A DNA stretch of 64,000 nt from Planctomycetota bacterium (GTDB lineage Bacteria; Planctomycetota; Phycisphaerae; Phycisphaerales; SM1A02): contig JAQCEQ010000007.1 in assembly GCA_027618565.1 (NCBI GenBank), positions 1-64,000 on the forward strand. Reading direction: 5' to 3'. A program made the translations under genes and the position numbers. The stretch's first letter is position 1; every line of letters begins with the position of its first letter. This document shows positions 43,135 to 52,792 of the stretch, one piece after another. Under the pieces are notes generated by a model that had not been told where the DNA came from, ran no database searches, and worked only from the letters and a program-made list of their open reading frames with translations.

Positions 43135-45006
43135 ATGAGTGCCCCGCAAGAGACGATCAGGAACATCGCGATCATCGCGCATGTCGACCACGGCAAGACC
43201 ACCTTGGTTGACGCGATGCTGCGATCCTCCAGCGCCTCTCGAGAGGCTGAAGCGGGTGGGGAGTGCGTCATGGACTCCAACCCGTTGGAGCGCGAGCGCG
43301 GGATCACGATCCTGGCCAAGAACTGTGGCGTGGACTACACCTTGACCCACGGAGCCCGGACGGGGGAGTCGCTTCGGGTCAACATCATCGACACTCCAGG
43401 CCACGCCGATTTTGGCGGCGAGGTGGAGCGCGTGTTGCGCATGGCGGATGGGTGTGTGTTGCTCGTGGACGCCTACGAGGGCCCGATGCCACAAACGAGA
43501 TTCGTCCTCGAAAAGGCGTTGAAGGTCGGTCTGTGCCCGATCGTCGTGGTCAACAAGTGCGACAAGCCTGAGGCGCGCCCGGACGAGGTGGTGAATGAGG
43601 TGTTTGACCTGCTGGTGGACCTGGGTGCCGATGATGTCGCCCTGGACTTCCCGGTGCTCTACGCCTCGGGTCGCGATGGATGGGCGGCGTTGGACCGCAA
43701 CGACCGGGAGAACGGCGTGCGCGATCTGTTCCACTGCATCGCCGAGCGCGTCCCCGCCCCAGGCGGCGACCGCGAGGCGCCTGTCCAGTTTCTGGTGACC
43801 AACCTGGATTGGAGTTCGTACACCGGGCGCATCGCCATCGGTCGCGTCTATCGTGGAACGCTCCGCTCCGGGCAATCGGTCTTGCTCACCAAGGCTGATG
43901 GTTCGACGAAGCGGACCAAGATCCTCGCACTGAAAAAGTTCGAGGGGCTGGGCCGCCTCGAATCGGAGTGGGTGGGGGCAGGGGACCTCTGCGCGATCGA
44001 GGGGCTGGAGGGTGTCGAGATTGGCGACACCGCCTGTTCACCGGACCGGCCGGAGGCCATGGAGCGCGTGACGGTGGACGAGCCGACGCTCCACATGGTG
44101 TTCCGCATCAACGACGGTCCGCTCTCGGGGAAGGAAGGAAAATATGTCACGAGCCGGCAGATTTCCGACCGGCTGGACCGCGAATTGGAGCACAATGTGG
44201 CGCTCCGCGTCACGGCGGGCGACTCTGCGGACGAATTCAGGGTGTCCGGACGTGGCCTCCTGCACCTTGGCGTGCTGTTGGAAACCATGCGCCGCGAAGG
44301 GTTTGAACTGACGGTCGGCAAGCCTGAAGTGGCGATTCGCGAGATTGACGGAACCCTGCACGAACCCTTCGAGCGACTGACCGTGGATGTGGGAGAGAGC
44401 TCGATTGGCTCCGCGATGGAACTCATCGGGCAACGAGGAGGCGAGGTGGTCAATGTGGTGCCGCGCGGCGGGCGCATGCATGTCGAGGCCGATATGCCGG
44501 CTCGTGGCTTGATCGGCATGAGGACCCGGCTGCTGAACGCCACGGGCGGCGATGCCGTCATGCATCATGCGTTCCTGGAGTGGAGGCCCCTCAAGGCAAG
44601 CGACCGGCGACGCATCAACGGCGTCCTGGTTTCCACCGAAAGCGGGTCGGTGACGACCTACGCGCTGCTGGGACTCGCGGACCGAGGCATCATGTTCGTC
44701 CGACCGACCGACCCGGTGTACGAGGGCATGATCGTCGGCGAGCACTGCCGCGACAACGACCTCCAGGTCAATGCCTCGCGCGCAAAGCCATTTTCCAACG
44801 TCCGAGAGGCCAACAAGGAGGCGACCGTCGTCCTCAAGGAACCCCGTTCGATGGGCTTGGAGGCAAGCTTGGAGTTTGTCGAGGAGGATGAGCTGGTGGA
44901 GATGACGCCGGCGAGCATCCGGATTCGCAAGCGGATCCTCAAGGAGTCCGAGCGAAAGCGATCGCAGCGACAGGAGCGTGATCGACTGGCCTCTGCGTCC
45001 GCCTAG
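43135..45006 (+). CDS. typA: Ribosome-associated GTPase TypA/BipA
   Basis: A 623-residue translational GTPase. G1 is AHVDHGKTTLV, the switch region GITILAKNC, G3 DTPGHADFGGEVERVL, and G4 VNKCDKPEAR. EF-G-like domains follow, with FRINDGPLSGKEGKYVTSRQI (in part), GRGLLHLGVLLETMRREGFE and the BipA-specific C-terminal ANKEATVVLKEPR. It assists ribosome assembly and stress adaptation. The ATG at 43135 leaves a four- to seven-residue head before the first strand; an in-frame ATG at 43090 is also possible. Its stop codon lies inside the first unit of an 11-bp tandem repeat. Confidence 0.95.
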   Translation: MSAPQETIRNIAIIAHVDHGKTTLVDAMLRSSSASREAEAGGECVMDSNPLERERGITILAKNCGVDYTLTHGARTGESLRVNIIDTPGHADFGGEVERVLRMADGCVLLVDAYEGPMPQTRFVLEKALKVGLCPIVVVNKCDKPEARPDEVVNEVFDLLVDLGADDVALDFPVLYASGRDGWAALDRNDRENGVRDLFHCIAERVPAPGGDREAPVQFLVTNLDWSSYTGRIAIGRVYRGTLRSGQSVLLTKADGSTKRTKILALKKFEGLGRLESEWVGAGDLCAIEGLEGVEIGDTACSPDRPEAMERVTVDEPTLHMVFRINDGPLSGKEGKYVTSRQISDRLDRELEHNVALRVTAGDSADEFRVSGRGLLHLGVLLETMRREGFELTVGKPEVAIREIDGTLHEPFERLTVDVGESSIGSAMELIGQRGGEVVNVVPRGGRMHVEADMPARGLIGMRTRLLNATGGDAVMHHAFLEWRPLKASDRRRINGVLVSTESGSVTTYALLGLADRGIMFVRPTDPVYEGMIVGEHCRDNDLQVNASRAKPFSNVREANKEATVVLKEPRSMGLEASLEFVEEDELVEMTPASIRIRKRILKESERKRSQRQERDRLASASA

Positions 45007-45040
45007 GGTCCGCCTAGGGTCCGCCTAGGGTCCGCCTAGG
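44997..45040 (+). repeat. Tandem repeat, 4 x 11 bp (GTCCGCCTAGG)
   Basis: Four perfect copies run head to tail between the last typA codons and the aspartokinase gene. The first copy contains the typA stop codon TAG; the last supplies the start of the TAGGAT hexamer that precedes the ATG at 45050. Each unit therefore brings a TAGG half of a -10-like element and an in-frame or out-of-frame TAG. Confidence 0.95.
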
Positions 45041-45049
45041 ATGGCAGCG

Positions 45050-46339
45050 ATGTCGCGCCACATCTACAAGTTTGGCGGCTCGAGCGTGGGGGACATCCGC
45101 CGTATGAGGAGATGCGCATCCCGCGTCGCCGCTGCCGTGCAGGCCGGCCAGCAGGTGGCGGTGGTCGTGTCCGCGATGGGGGACACGACGGATGAGTTGA
45201 TTGATCTGTCGATCCAGGCGGCCACAACTCCCGATCGCCGCGAGCTGGACGCCTTGATGGCAACGGGCGAAATGGTCTCGGCACCGCTCTTTGCCATGTG
45301 CCTCAACGAACTGGGGGTGCGCTCGTGCAGCTGCACCGGCGCGCAGGCGGGGATCGAGACGGACTCCCGGTACGGGCGGGCGAAGATCAAGGCCATCGAT
45401 GGCACGGCGCTGGAGGGAATGCTCGCCGATGGAATCGTGCCGGTCGTGGCCGGGTTCCAAGGCGGTGCGGAAGCTGGGAGCGTGGCCACGCTGGGACGCG
45501 GAGGCAGCGACACGACGGCCGTCGCACTGGGGGCGGCGCTGCGAGTGGCGGAGCACGGCGGCTGCTGCGAGATCTTCACCGATGTCGATGGCGTGTTCAC
45601 GGCGGACCCGCGCGTCGTTCCGGATGCGGTGCGATTGCCCACGATCTCCTACGGCGAGATGCTGGAGCTGGCCAGCCTTGGGGCCGGCGTCATGCATGCG
45701 CGCGCGGTGGTCTTTGGCGAGCGACACGGCGTGCCGATCCATGTGCGGCACAGCCAACATCCCGGCACCGGTACGATGATCGTGAAGGAGTCACCTGAGA
45801 TGGAGGACAATGTCGTTGTCGGTTGCGCGCTGAAGACAGACCTTGGTCGAGTCACGCTGCGCCAATTGCCGGCGACGACAGGGGTGCAAGCCGCACTGTT
45901 CGACCGCCTGGCCTCCGGGGCCGTGGTCGTCGATGACATCATTCAGGCGGAGTTCGGCAATGCGATCAGCATCGCCTTCACGGTGGAACACGGCGATCTT
46001 GGAGCCGTCAAGGCGCTCGCCGCGGAGACCATCGCTGCGTGGGGCCAGGGCGAACTCTCCATTGACGTGGGGCTGGCCAAGGTCTCCGTGGTCGGCGTTG
46101 GCATGCGATCCCACGCGGGCGTGGCATCCCGGATGTTCCGTGCGTTGGCCGACGTGGGGGTTCGGATCCACAACATCACCACCTCGGAAATCAAGATCTC
46201 CTGCATCATTGACCGCACCGAGGCGGAGCGGGCCCTGCGGACGGTGCACGACGCGTTCGGGCTGTCGGAGTTGGGGGCGACGCGCCCGGCACCCACAGCC
46301 GGCACGATGGTCCCGTCCCAGAGGGACACGCCCGCATGA
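45050..46339 (+). CDS. lysC: Aspartokinase
   Basis: A 429-residue monofunctional aspartokinase. The nucleotide-binding start is YKFGGSSVGD, then VVVSAMGDTTDELIDL, GRGGSDTTAVALGAAL and CEIFTDVDGVFTADPRVV, followed by two C-terminal ACT regions (for example VSVVGVGMRSHAGVASRMFRAL and ITTSEIKISCIID), which usually bind lysine or threonine for feedback control. It phosphorylates aspartate at the head of lysine, threonine, methionine and diaminopimelate synthesis. The ATG at 45050 is chosen because TAGGAT ends 7 bases upstream; ATG at 45041 is also in frame. Confidence 0.93.
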   Translation: MSRHIYKFGGSSVGDIRRMRRCASRVAAAVQAGQQVAVVVSAMGDTTDELIDLSIQAATTPDRRELDALMATGEMVSAPLFAMCLNELGVRSCSCTGAQAGIETDSRYGRAKIKAIDGTALEGMLADGIVPVVAGFQGGAEAGSVATLGRGGSDTTAVALGAALRVAEHGGCCEIFTDVDGVFTADPRVVPDAVRLPTISYGEMLELASLGAGVMHARAVVFGERHGVPIHVRHSQHPGTGTMIVKESPEMEDNVVVGCALKTDLGRVTLRQLPATTGVQAALFDRLASGAVVVDDIIQAEFGNAISIAFTVEHGDLGAVKALAAETIAAWGQGELSIDVGLAKVSVVGVGMRSHAGVASRMFRALADVGVRIHNITTSEIKISCIIDRTEAERALRTVHDAFGLSELGATRPAPTAGTMVPSQRDTPA

Positions 46340-46524
46340 CGGCGGGACCGGGGAGAGAACAGTCGCTCCTTCGGGATCGATTTCCGTCAGCCGACGCTGT
46401 TGGGGTCATGGCGTTTAACAGAACCTCCATTATCGGACTTTAGGGCTCTCCGGGGCCGCTCGATATGGGGTTCACATCCCCTTGGCGCGACGCAGGATGG
46501 GGAAAAATCGGGGAGACTGCGAGG

Positions 46525-47085
46525 ATGTCGTTCGTCCGCCGCCCTCTCGCCGTCCCGCCTCACGGACCCGCCGGTCGGCGGTCGCAGCACGCCATGCCGA
46601 TGGCGCCTCTCTGTTCGGTGTTCCGCAGATTTCTCAAGTCGCAAGGACTCAAGTACACGTCGGAGCGCGCGGAGATTCTTGAGGCGATTATTCGGCGCGA
46701 CGGTCTCTTCGAGGCCGAGGAACTCCTCCTCGAGCTTCGGAGTGCGGGGCATCAGGTCTCCAAGGCAACGGTCTACAGGACGATCAACCTGCTCATCCAG
46801 GCCGGGCTCATCGTGCAGGCGCTGTTCGATTCCAAGCAATCGCACTACCAACTCATCTACGGCAAGGAGCCGCGCGACCATATGGTCTGCATGCGGACGG
46901 GCCGGTTGGTGGAGTTTGAGTCTGAGCAGCTCACGGTGCTTCGCGACCGGATTTGCAGCGATTTGGGATGGGAGCCGGTGGCGCATCGATTCCAGATCTA
47001 TGCGCTGAGCCCGGAGGGAAAGGCTGCGATCGAGGGCGATGAGACGGCGCGTGACTCGGGCGGCGAGGACACCGACGGCGAGTGA
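46525..47085 (+). CDS. Fur-family transcriptional regulator
   Basis: The protein (186 residues from this start) has the Fur winged helix: LKSQGLKYTSERAEILEAIIRRDGLFEAEELLLELR (in part) and HQVSKATVYRTINLLIQAGLI. The dimerisation part starts RDHMVCMRTGRLVEFESEQL. In classical Fur this reads DHLICLDCGK; here the second Cys is Thr, and no C-terminal CxxC exists, so the structural zinc site is missing. It could sense iron, zinc, manganese or peroxide. The start is uncertain (ATGs at 46465, 46525 and 46594 are in frame). The target genes are not obvious; no clear Fur box was seen in the 180-bp upstream gap. Confidence 0.82.
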   Translation: MSFVRRPLAVPPHGPAGRRSQHAMPMAPLCSVFRRFLKSQGLKYTSERAEILEAIIRRDGLFEAEELLLELRSAGHQVSKATVYRTINLLIQAGLIVQALFDSKQSHYQLIYGKEPRDHMVCMRTGRLVEFESEQLTVLRDRICSDLGWEPVAHRFQIYALSPEGKAAIEGDETARDSGGEDTDGE

Positions 47086-47091
47086 GGAGAC

Positions 47092-47550
47092 TCAGCCTTG
47101 GCGTTCGTCCCTGACCGTCGCCAGTCGACCTGTCGCGGTGTGCTCCAGCGAGAGATGGAACACGCGGGACGGGAGCTTGCCTGGGAATCGTTCCGGCCAC
47201 TCGATGACGATGAGCATTTCGGGACGTCGAAGCCATTCGTCAAGGTCGATCGCTCCGCGCGACGCCGTGCCCGACGAGGATCGATAGGCGTCAATGTGGA
47301 CCAGCGAGTGGGACTCGCCTTCGTAGACCTGCATCGTGACGAAGGTCGGGCTGCTGACCTGGTCAGCGTCGCAGCCAAGCCCGCGAGCAAGGCCGCGGAC
47401 AAGCGTCGTCTTGCCCGCTCCCAGGTCGCCGTGAAGGAGCACGCAGTCGCCCGGGTGCAGGTGCAGGGCGATGCGCTCGCCGAGCGACTCAGTGGCGTCG
47501 GCGTCGGGCAGCTCGACCGACGATGGCAGAGGCCTGGGAGCAGGCTTCAT
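47092..47550 (-). CDS. tsaE: tRNA threonylcarbamoyladenosine biosynthesis ATPase TsaE
   Basis: A 152-residue P-loop ATPase. Walker A is LHGDLGAGKTTLVRGLARGLG, followed by VSSPTFVTMQVYEG, LVHIDAYR and the Walker-B-type VIEWPERFPG. It cycles the TsaBDE complex that makes t6A37 on ANN-reading tRNAs. Its ATG overlaps the thiL stop by 4 bp. A small convergent gap of 6 bp separates it from the Fur-like gene. Confidence 0.95.
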   Translation of the reverse strand: MKPAPRPLPSSVELPDADATESLGERIALHLHPGDCVLLHGDLGAGKTTLVRGLARGLGCDADQVSSPTFVTMQVYEGESHSLVHIDAYRSSSGTASRGAIDLDEWLRRPEMLIVIEWPERFPGKLPSRVFHLSLEHTATGRLATVRDERQG

Positions 47551-48590
47551 GTTGAGCTCGCACCTGGGGCGTCCGGTCGCCCGTGGTCGAAGCCAAGCTC
47601 GGAGATGTCGATCAGGCGCCCAAGGTGTCGCCGGTCTGGGACGAACGCCCCTGCCGGGTGCGTGTCATCGACCTCGCGTGCGTGTCCGATGGGCGTGACC
47701 AGGACCCCGGCCACGGACGGCTCAATCTCGACACTGGCGGGTGCAGTGAACAGCAACTCGTAGTCCTCGCCATCGGAAAGAGCCTGGCGCTCATCACATC
47801 CGGGCGTGATCGGGAGCGTGGCTGGGTCGATGGCCAAATGCACGCCCGACGCGTGGGCGAGCCGTGCGGCGTCGCGCCCAAGCCCATCGCTCACATCGAT
47901 CATCGAGTGGATGGAGATGTTGCCCGCGTCGTGCCTGCGGCGGAGTTCCATCGCCACCCCAAGTCGCGGCTCAAAGGTGAGGTGGCGACCATAACCGTTG
48001 CCGAGTGATCCTCCAAGGTGCCCGGTGACCCACACGCGGTCTCCGGGCTGCGCGCCGCACCGCGTGAATGGCCTCGCCCCCGCCGCAAGCCTTGCGAGCA
48101 CGGTGACGGCCAACGACATGGGCGTCGACTCTGCGGCGTGGATGCTGGTGTCACCGCCGATGAGCGGGCACGCGGTGGCCTGGGCCAGTGCCGTGATCCC
48201 GTCCAGAATCGCACCGACGTCGTCCAACGACATGTCCGGGCGAAACTGCGCGCACGCCAGACACGCCACCGGCTCAGCGCCCATCGCCGCGACATCGCTC
48301 AGGTTTCGCGCGAGCGCCTTTCGCCCTACCAGCCGCCAGTCGGTGCCTCGAAGGAAGTGGATGCCCTCGATGACGGCGTCCGCGCCAGCGAGGAGTCTCT
48401 GCCCCGACGCGCCCGCACCCTCAACGGCGCCCGCCATCGGCACCAGCGCCAGGTCGTCACCCACGCCGTGTGCCCCCCTTCCGCCGAGCCGCTGGGCAAG
48501 GAGGTCCAGCACGGCTGACTCGCGCAGTGGCGGGTGCGTCGTGATCGGGTGCGGGGTCATCGGGCGAGGCATGATCCACTTCTCAGGCAT
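47547..48590 (-). CDS. thiL: Thiamine-monophosphate kinase
   Basis: About 347 residues of the PurM-like fold. GVGDDLALVPM is the first metal-binding Asp pair, then LLAGADAVIEGIHF, RNLSDVAAMGAEPVACL, IGGDTSIH and MIDVSDGLGRDAARLA, with the end GEDYELLFTAP. It phosphorylates thiamine monophosphate to the pyrophosphate cofactor. The start is ambiguous: ATGs at 48590, 48572 and 48560 all precede the homology. It lies between waaA, which ends 20 bp upstream, and tsaE, which overlaps. Confidence 0.92.
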   Translation of the reverse strand: MPEKWIMPRPMTPHPITTHPPLRESAVLDLLAQRLGGRGAHGVGDDLALVPMAGAVEGAGASGQRLLAGADAVIEGIHFLRGTDWRLVGRKALARNLSDVAAMGAEPVACLACAQFRPDMSLDDVGAILDGITALAQATACPLIGGDTSIHAAESTPMSLAVTVLARLAAGARPFTRCGAQPGDRVWVTGHLGGSLGNGYGRHLTFEPRLGVAMELRRRHDAGNISIHSMIDVSDGLGRDAARLAHASGVHLAIDPATLPITPGCDERQALSDGEDYELLFTAPASVEIEPSVAGVLVTPIGHAREVDDTHPAGAFVPDRRHLGRLIDISELGFDHGRPDAPGASST

Positions 48591-48609
48591 CGTCTGCACC
48601 CTTGGCCAC

Positions 48610-49902
48610 TCACCCGATCGGCCCTCGCCAGGCTGCGCGTGTCTGGAGCGCTTCCGAGACCGCATCGGCGTTGCGCTTGGTCGCGCCCTGGTGTGCCCGG
48701 ATGACCTCGCGGCCACGCTCGGCCATGGCGCGACCTTCGTCGCGGTCGCGCAGGTTCGCTGCGATCGACGCGGTGAGCTGCGCCGGGAGGTCCCCTTCTT
48801 CGAGTTGCACGGCCCCGCGACCGCGCACGAGAGCGGCCGCCGTCTCCTTGAAGTCGTCGACGCGAGGGCCAAAGATGACGGGCTTCCCCAGCGCAACCGG
48901 CTCCATCATGTCGCTGCCGTACAGCGCGCCAAAGGTGCGACCGACGATGACCACATCGGCCAGCGAGTACGCCTGGCGGAGTTCGCCAATCGTGTCCAGA
49001 AGGAATCGGCCCGTCGAGGAGCCCGTCTCGCCCTTGCTTCGCCGGGCACATCCTGGGAGTGCCAGCGCAGCCTCGTCAAACCGCTCCGGCTTGCGCGGCG
49101 CGCAGAGCAACTGCACATCCGGTCGTTGGAGTGCGGCGACGGCGTCCCGGAGGAGCGCCTCTTCCTCGGGTCCCGTCGAGCCAGCGACGATGAGCGGGCG
49201 CGAACGGTCGATGCCCATCGCGGCCGCAAGGGCACCTGCGCCCGAGACATCATCCTCGATGCGGGCCTCGTCCCACTTCATCGTGCCCGCCACGGTGACT
49301 CGGTCGCGCGGCGTTCCCAAGGCACAGAATCGCTCCGCATAGGCCGCATCTTGCGCCACGACGGCGTGGACTCCCAGGAACATCGGCAGCGTGAGGTACT
49401 TGACACGGGAGTATCGCCGGAAGCTGCGTTCACTGAGCCTTCCATTGACGACAACCCATGGGATCCCCCGTCGGCGCGCTGCGGACATCTGGTTGGGCCA
49501 GAGTTCCAGTTCGACGCTCACGAAGACATCTGGCGCGACGGTATCGAACAGCGAAGTCACGGGTCTCGACAGGTCCAGGGGATGCCGGATGACGTGGCGC
49601 GTCGCGGGGTGCACGGCGCGAGCGCGTTCGATGCCCGCTGCGGTGGAGACCGAGAGCACCACTTCCGGGCCACCGGGCAGCGCTTCAATCGCGTCAATGA
49701 GTCCGCGACAGGCGTTCACCTCCCCTACCGACACCGCATGGATGAGCACTCGAGGCCGCTTGGGGGCTGGAATGGGGGGGCAATCGGCGAGTCGGCCCCG
49801 CCAGGATGCGAACTTGGCTGGCTTGGTCGCTGCCATCCACGCCAGCCATGGAGACGCGATGACCCCCCCGGCGATGTACGCAGTGTCAACCACCAGTCCC
49901 AT
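48610..49902 (-). CDS. waaA: 3-deoxy-D-manno-octulosonic acid (Kdo) transferase
   Basis: A 430-residue GT-B glycosyltransferase. The N-terminal membrane-associated helix is followed by RGRLADCP, IHAVSVGEVNA, the VELELWPN segment with the catalytic Glu neighbourhood, VVVNGRLSERSFRRY, GTMKWDEA, VAGSTGPEEEALL, and the C-terminal FGALYGSDMMEPVALGKPVIFGP. It adds Kdo to lipid A, so the organism makes an LPS-type outer membrane. TAGGAT ends 6 bases before the ATG, and it shares a 25-bp region with the divergent oxoprolinase gene. Confidence 0.95.
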   Translation of the reverse strand: MGLVVDTAYIAGGVIASPWLAWMAATKPAKFASWRGRLADCPPIPAPKRPRVLIHAVSVGEVNACRGLIDAIEALPGGPEVVLSVSTAAGIERARAVHPATRHVIRHPLDLSRPVTSLFDTVAPDVFVSVELELWPNQMSAARRRGIPWVVVNGRLSERSFRRYSRVKYLTLPMFLGVHAVVAQDAAYAERFCALGTPRDRVTVAGTMKWDEARIEDDVSGAGALAAAMGIDRSRPLIVAGSTGPEEEALLRDAVAALQRPDVQLLCAPRKPERFDEAALALPGCARRSKGETGSSTGRFLLDTIGELRQAYSLADVVIVGRTFGALYGSDMMEPVALGKPVIFGPRVDDFKETAAALVRGRGAVQLEEGDLPAQLTASIAANLRDRDEGRAMAERGREVIRAHQGATKRNADAVSEALQTRAAWRGPIG

Positions 49903-49908
49903 CGTGCC

Positions 49909-49918
49909 ATCCTACGAT
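49909..49918. promoter_or_regulatory. Overlapping divergent -10-like hexamers (waaA / oxoprolinase gene)
   Basis: TAGGAT on the minus strand (49909-49914) ends 6 bases before the waaA ATG, and TACGAT on the plus strand (49913-49918) ends 9 bases before the ATG at 49928. The two share two bases. Confidence 0.45.
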
Positions 49919-49927
49919 CCCACTTCG

Positions 49928-52792
49928 ATGAGTGACCGCTGGCGCATCGCTGTCGATGTCGGCGGCACCTTCACCGATGCCGTCGGGTGCGCGCCCGATG
50001 GCTCTCGACATCGATGCAAGATCCCCAGCGCGGCCGCGGCGCGAGGCGATGATCTCCCCGCTCCCATCGCCGCGGCGCGCACGATGATCGGCCTGCATGG
50101 CGCGGCGGCTCTCCCCCCCATCGACCTGAGGGTCGGGACCACGCGCGGCACGAACGCGCTCCTGGAAGGGAACACCAGCCGCGTGCTCATGGTCGTTCCG
50201 GAGGGGCTTGCAGACATCCTGGAGATCCGGGATCAGCGGCGGCCGGACCTCTTCGCCTGGCACCCCGTGCGGCCGCGACCACCCCTCCACGCCGTGGTCA
50301 CCACTCGTGCGCGACTGGATGCACGCGGGCTCGAGTTGGTGCCACTGGACCGCACGGAGATGGAGCGCGTGGTGGCGGCCGTGCAGGCTGCGGTCACGAC
50401 GCACTCGATCGATGCCATCGGGATTGCGCTGCTGCATGCGGACATCGACCCGCGGCACGAGGCGACGCTGGCCAAGGCGATCCGCGCGGCGACGGGGCTA
50501 AGCGTGTCGGCATCGCATGAGATGGGCCGAGTTCCAGGATTTGTCGAGCGAGCCGGAGCGGCGCAGGTGGACGCGCTGCTGATGCTCCCGATGGCTGGGT
50601 TCGTGGCGTCGATCAGAGCGCACTTGACGCCTGGCAGCAGCCTCCTTCTCATGACCAGTGCCGGTGGGTTGGCCACAGCAGACGACTTTCAGCCCAAGGA
50701 CTGCCTGCTCTCCGGCCCAGCGGGCGGTGTTCGGGGTGCCCTCACTGCGGCGCGCGCGCGTGGGCTTGGCCCGGTGCTGGCGTTTGACATGGGCGGGACT
50801 TCCACCGACATTTCCCGTCTGGAAGGCGAGATCCCGCTGGCGTTCCAGACGACCGTCGCGGGGGTGACGGTAGCCACCCCGTGCACGGCGATCGACACGA
50901 TCGCAGCCGGCGGCGGCAGCATCGTGCGGTGTGTGGCAGGCGCGATACGAATCGGCCCAGAGAGCGCGGGGAGCGTTCCTGGCCCGGCATGCATGGGTCG
51001 AGGCGGCCCGCTCACGCTCACGGATCTGAACCTGCTCGCGGGCCGGCTTGAGGGTGTGCCACTTCGATTGGACCGCGATGCCGCGCGGCTGGCGCTGGGA
51101 ACTGTCCGGCGTGCGCTTGAGGGATCACGAGGCGCGGTTGACGCCGGTGAATTGGTCCAGTCGTGCCTTGGCCTCGCGGATGAATCGATGGCCGCGGCAA
51201 TCCGGCGCGTCGCCGTGAAGCAAGGGTATGAGCCGTCGACCCACACCCTGCTCGCGTTTGGTGGCGCGGGACCATTGCACGCGTGCGCCATTGCCGAGCG
51301 CTTGGGCGTGCACTCGGTGTTCGTGCCGCCGGATGCGGGCCTCCTCAGCGCCTGCGGGATCCAGTCCAGCGTGGAGGAGCGATTCACAGAGCGCGGGCTC
51401 CGACGCGTGCTGGGCGGCTCGTTCGATTGGGTTGGGCTCCTGGGAGAGCTTGCTGAAGAGGCGGGAGCGCGCGATGGATGGCAGATCGACCGAGTCATCG
51501 TGCTGGCACGATTGGAGGGGCAAGAGTCCTCGTTGGCCATCGAGTTCAGCGGGGTCGAGGGCGCCAGCCAGATTGCGCTTGGGCTGCCTGGTCGATTTGC
51601 CTCGGAATACCTCCGCACGTACACCACCGAGCCGCCTCGGCACCGTGCGATCGAGATCGAGTCGGTGCGCATTCGCGCCATTCGACCGGGCGACCTCGCA
51701 CCGATGCGGGCGGAGCGCCAGTCGACCGCTGGCGAGCAGGCCATGATCCCTGGCCCCGCCACCATCAACAGGATGGACTGCACGGTCTTCGTGCCGGCGG
51801 GGTGGCTGGCGTCGGAGCAGGCCGATGGAGGAGTGTGGATCGAGTCTGTCAAGCAACCGAGTGCCTCACCAATCGAGAGCGATCACGCCGGCCTCCTGGG
51901 CGCCGAGGCGATGAGCGCGCGCCTTGCCGGCATCGCCGCGGAAATGGGCGAGTTGCTTCGTCGCACCGCGGTGAGTGTCAACGTGAAGGACCGCCTGGAC
52001 TTTTCCTGCAGCGTGCTGGATGTCGATGGACTCTTGGTCGCCAACGCACCGCACCTTCCCGTGCATCTGGGTTCGATGGGCGAATGCGTGAGAGCGGCGA
52101 CGAAGGGATCTTGGCCCGGGCGACGCGATCGCCGTGAATCACCCGGCGTTTGGTGGGAGCCACCTGCCGGACATCACGGTCATCACGCCAGTGTTTGCGC
52201 CTGCAGCGGAGTCTCATGCCCTCTGCCGAATCGGTTTTGTCGCGACTCGGGCCCACCATGCGGAATTGGGTGGCCCCCTGCCGGGATCGATGCCCCCATT
52301 CGCCACTCGCTTGGTGGACGAAGCAGTCGTGATCCCCCCCACGCTCGTCCGGCGGCGCGGCGTGACGGACCTCACGGCACTCTCGGCATTGCTCCGATCA
52401 CCCCCGTTCCCAAGCCGACTCCCCGAAGAGAACGAGCTGGACCTTCTGGCACAGATCGCAGCGAACGAGCGTGGCGTGAAGGCGTTGAGCGCACTTGGCG
52501 GGACAATCGGCCCCACGGGTCTGCAGTCGTCCATGGACCAGCTCCGCGCGGTGGCGAGGTCCCGCGCCCGCGCCGCCATCGACAGCCTGCCGGAGGACTC
52601 CCTCTCAGCGGAAGAACGGCTGGACGACGGGTCGATTCTCCACGTCGCGATCCATCGCCGTGCGGGAACGCTGGACATCGACTTCTCAGGCAGCGCCGCC
52701 ATCCACCCACGGTCGTTCAATGCTCCGGCCGCTGTCGTTCGCAGCGTGGTGATGTATGTCCTGCGCCTCATCGCAGGCCGCGAGCGTCCTGA
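49928..52792 (+). CDS. Hydantoinase A/oxoprolinase, fused to start of HyuB; reading frame broken
   Basis: The HyuA part (about residues 1-650) has the ASKHA start [61 protein letters not shown] and [17 protein letters not shown]. It then continues without stop into the N-terminus of a HyuB domain ([27 protein letters not shown] in part, then [10 protein letters not shown]). Homology ends at about 52105; the remaining 229 residues in this frame are nonsense, and the HyuB homology resumes one frame over. A single fused protein (5-oxoprolinase layout, about 1180 residues) was evidently the ancestral product. The family opens cyclic imides in an ATP-dependent way. It may be a recent pseudogene or a sequence error. 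Confidence 0.75.
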   Translation: MSDRWRIAVDVGGTFTDAVGCAPDGSRHRCKIPSAAAARGDDLPAPIAAARTMIGLHGAAALPPIDLRVGTTRGTNALLEGNTSRVLMVVPEGLADILEIRDQRRPDLFAWHPVRPRPPLHAVVTTRARLDARGLELVPLDRTEMERVVAAVQAAVTTHSIDAIGIALLHADIDPRHEATLAKAIRAATGLSVSASHEMGRVPGFVERAGAAQVDALLMLPMAGFVASIRAHLTPGSSLLLMTSAGGLATADDFQPKDCLLSGPAGGVRGALTAARARGLGPVLAFDMGGTSTDISRLEGEIPLAFQTTVAGVTVATPCTAIDTIAAGGGSIVRCVAGAIRIGPESAGSVPGPACMGRGGPLTLTDLNLLAGRLEGVPLRLDRDAARLALGTVRRALEGSRGAVDAGELVQSCLGLADESMAAAIRRVAVKQGYEPSTHTLLAFGGAGPLHACAIAERLGVHSVFVPPDAGLLSACGIQSSVEERFTERGLRRVLGGSFDWVGLLGELAEEAGARDGWQIDRVIVLARLEGQESSLAIEFSGVEGASQIALGLPGRFASEYLRTYTTEPPRHRAIEIESVRIRAIRPGDLAPMRAERQSTAGEQAMIPGPATINRMDCTVFVPAGWLASEQADGGVWIESVKQPSASPIESDHAGLLGAEAMSARLAGIAAEMGELLRRTAVSVNVKDRLDFSCSVLDVDGLLVANAPHLPVHLGSMGECVRAATKGSWPGRRDRRESPGVWWEPPAGHHGHHASVCACSGVSCPLPNRFCRDSGPPCGIGWPPAGIDAPIRHSLGGRSSRDPPHARPAARRDGPHGTLGIAPITPVPKPTPRRERAGPSGTDRSERAWREGVERTWRDNRPHGSAVVHGPAPRGGEVPRPRRHRQPAGGLPLSGRTAGRRVDSPRRDPSPCGNAGHRLLRQRRHPPTVVQCSGRCRSQRGDVCPAPHRRPRAS

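Noticed and set aside
41520-43319. 599-codon minus-strand frame opposite the M32 peptidase gene
   Set aside because: No motif, and the HEAGH peptidase explains the sequence.
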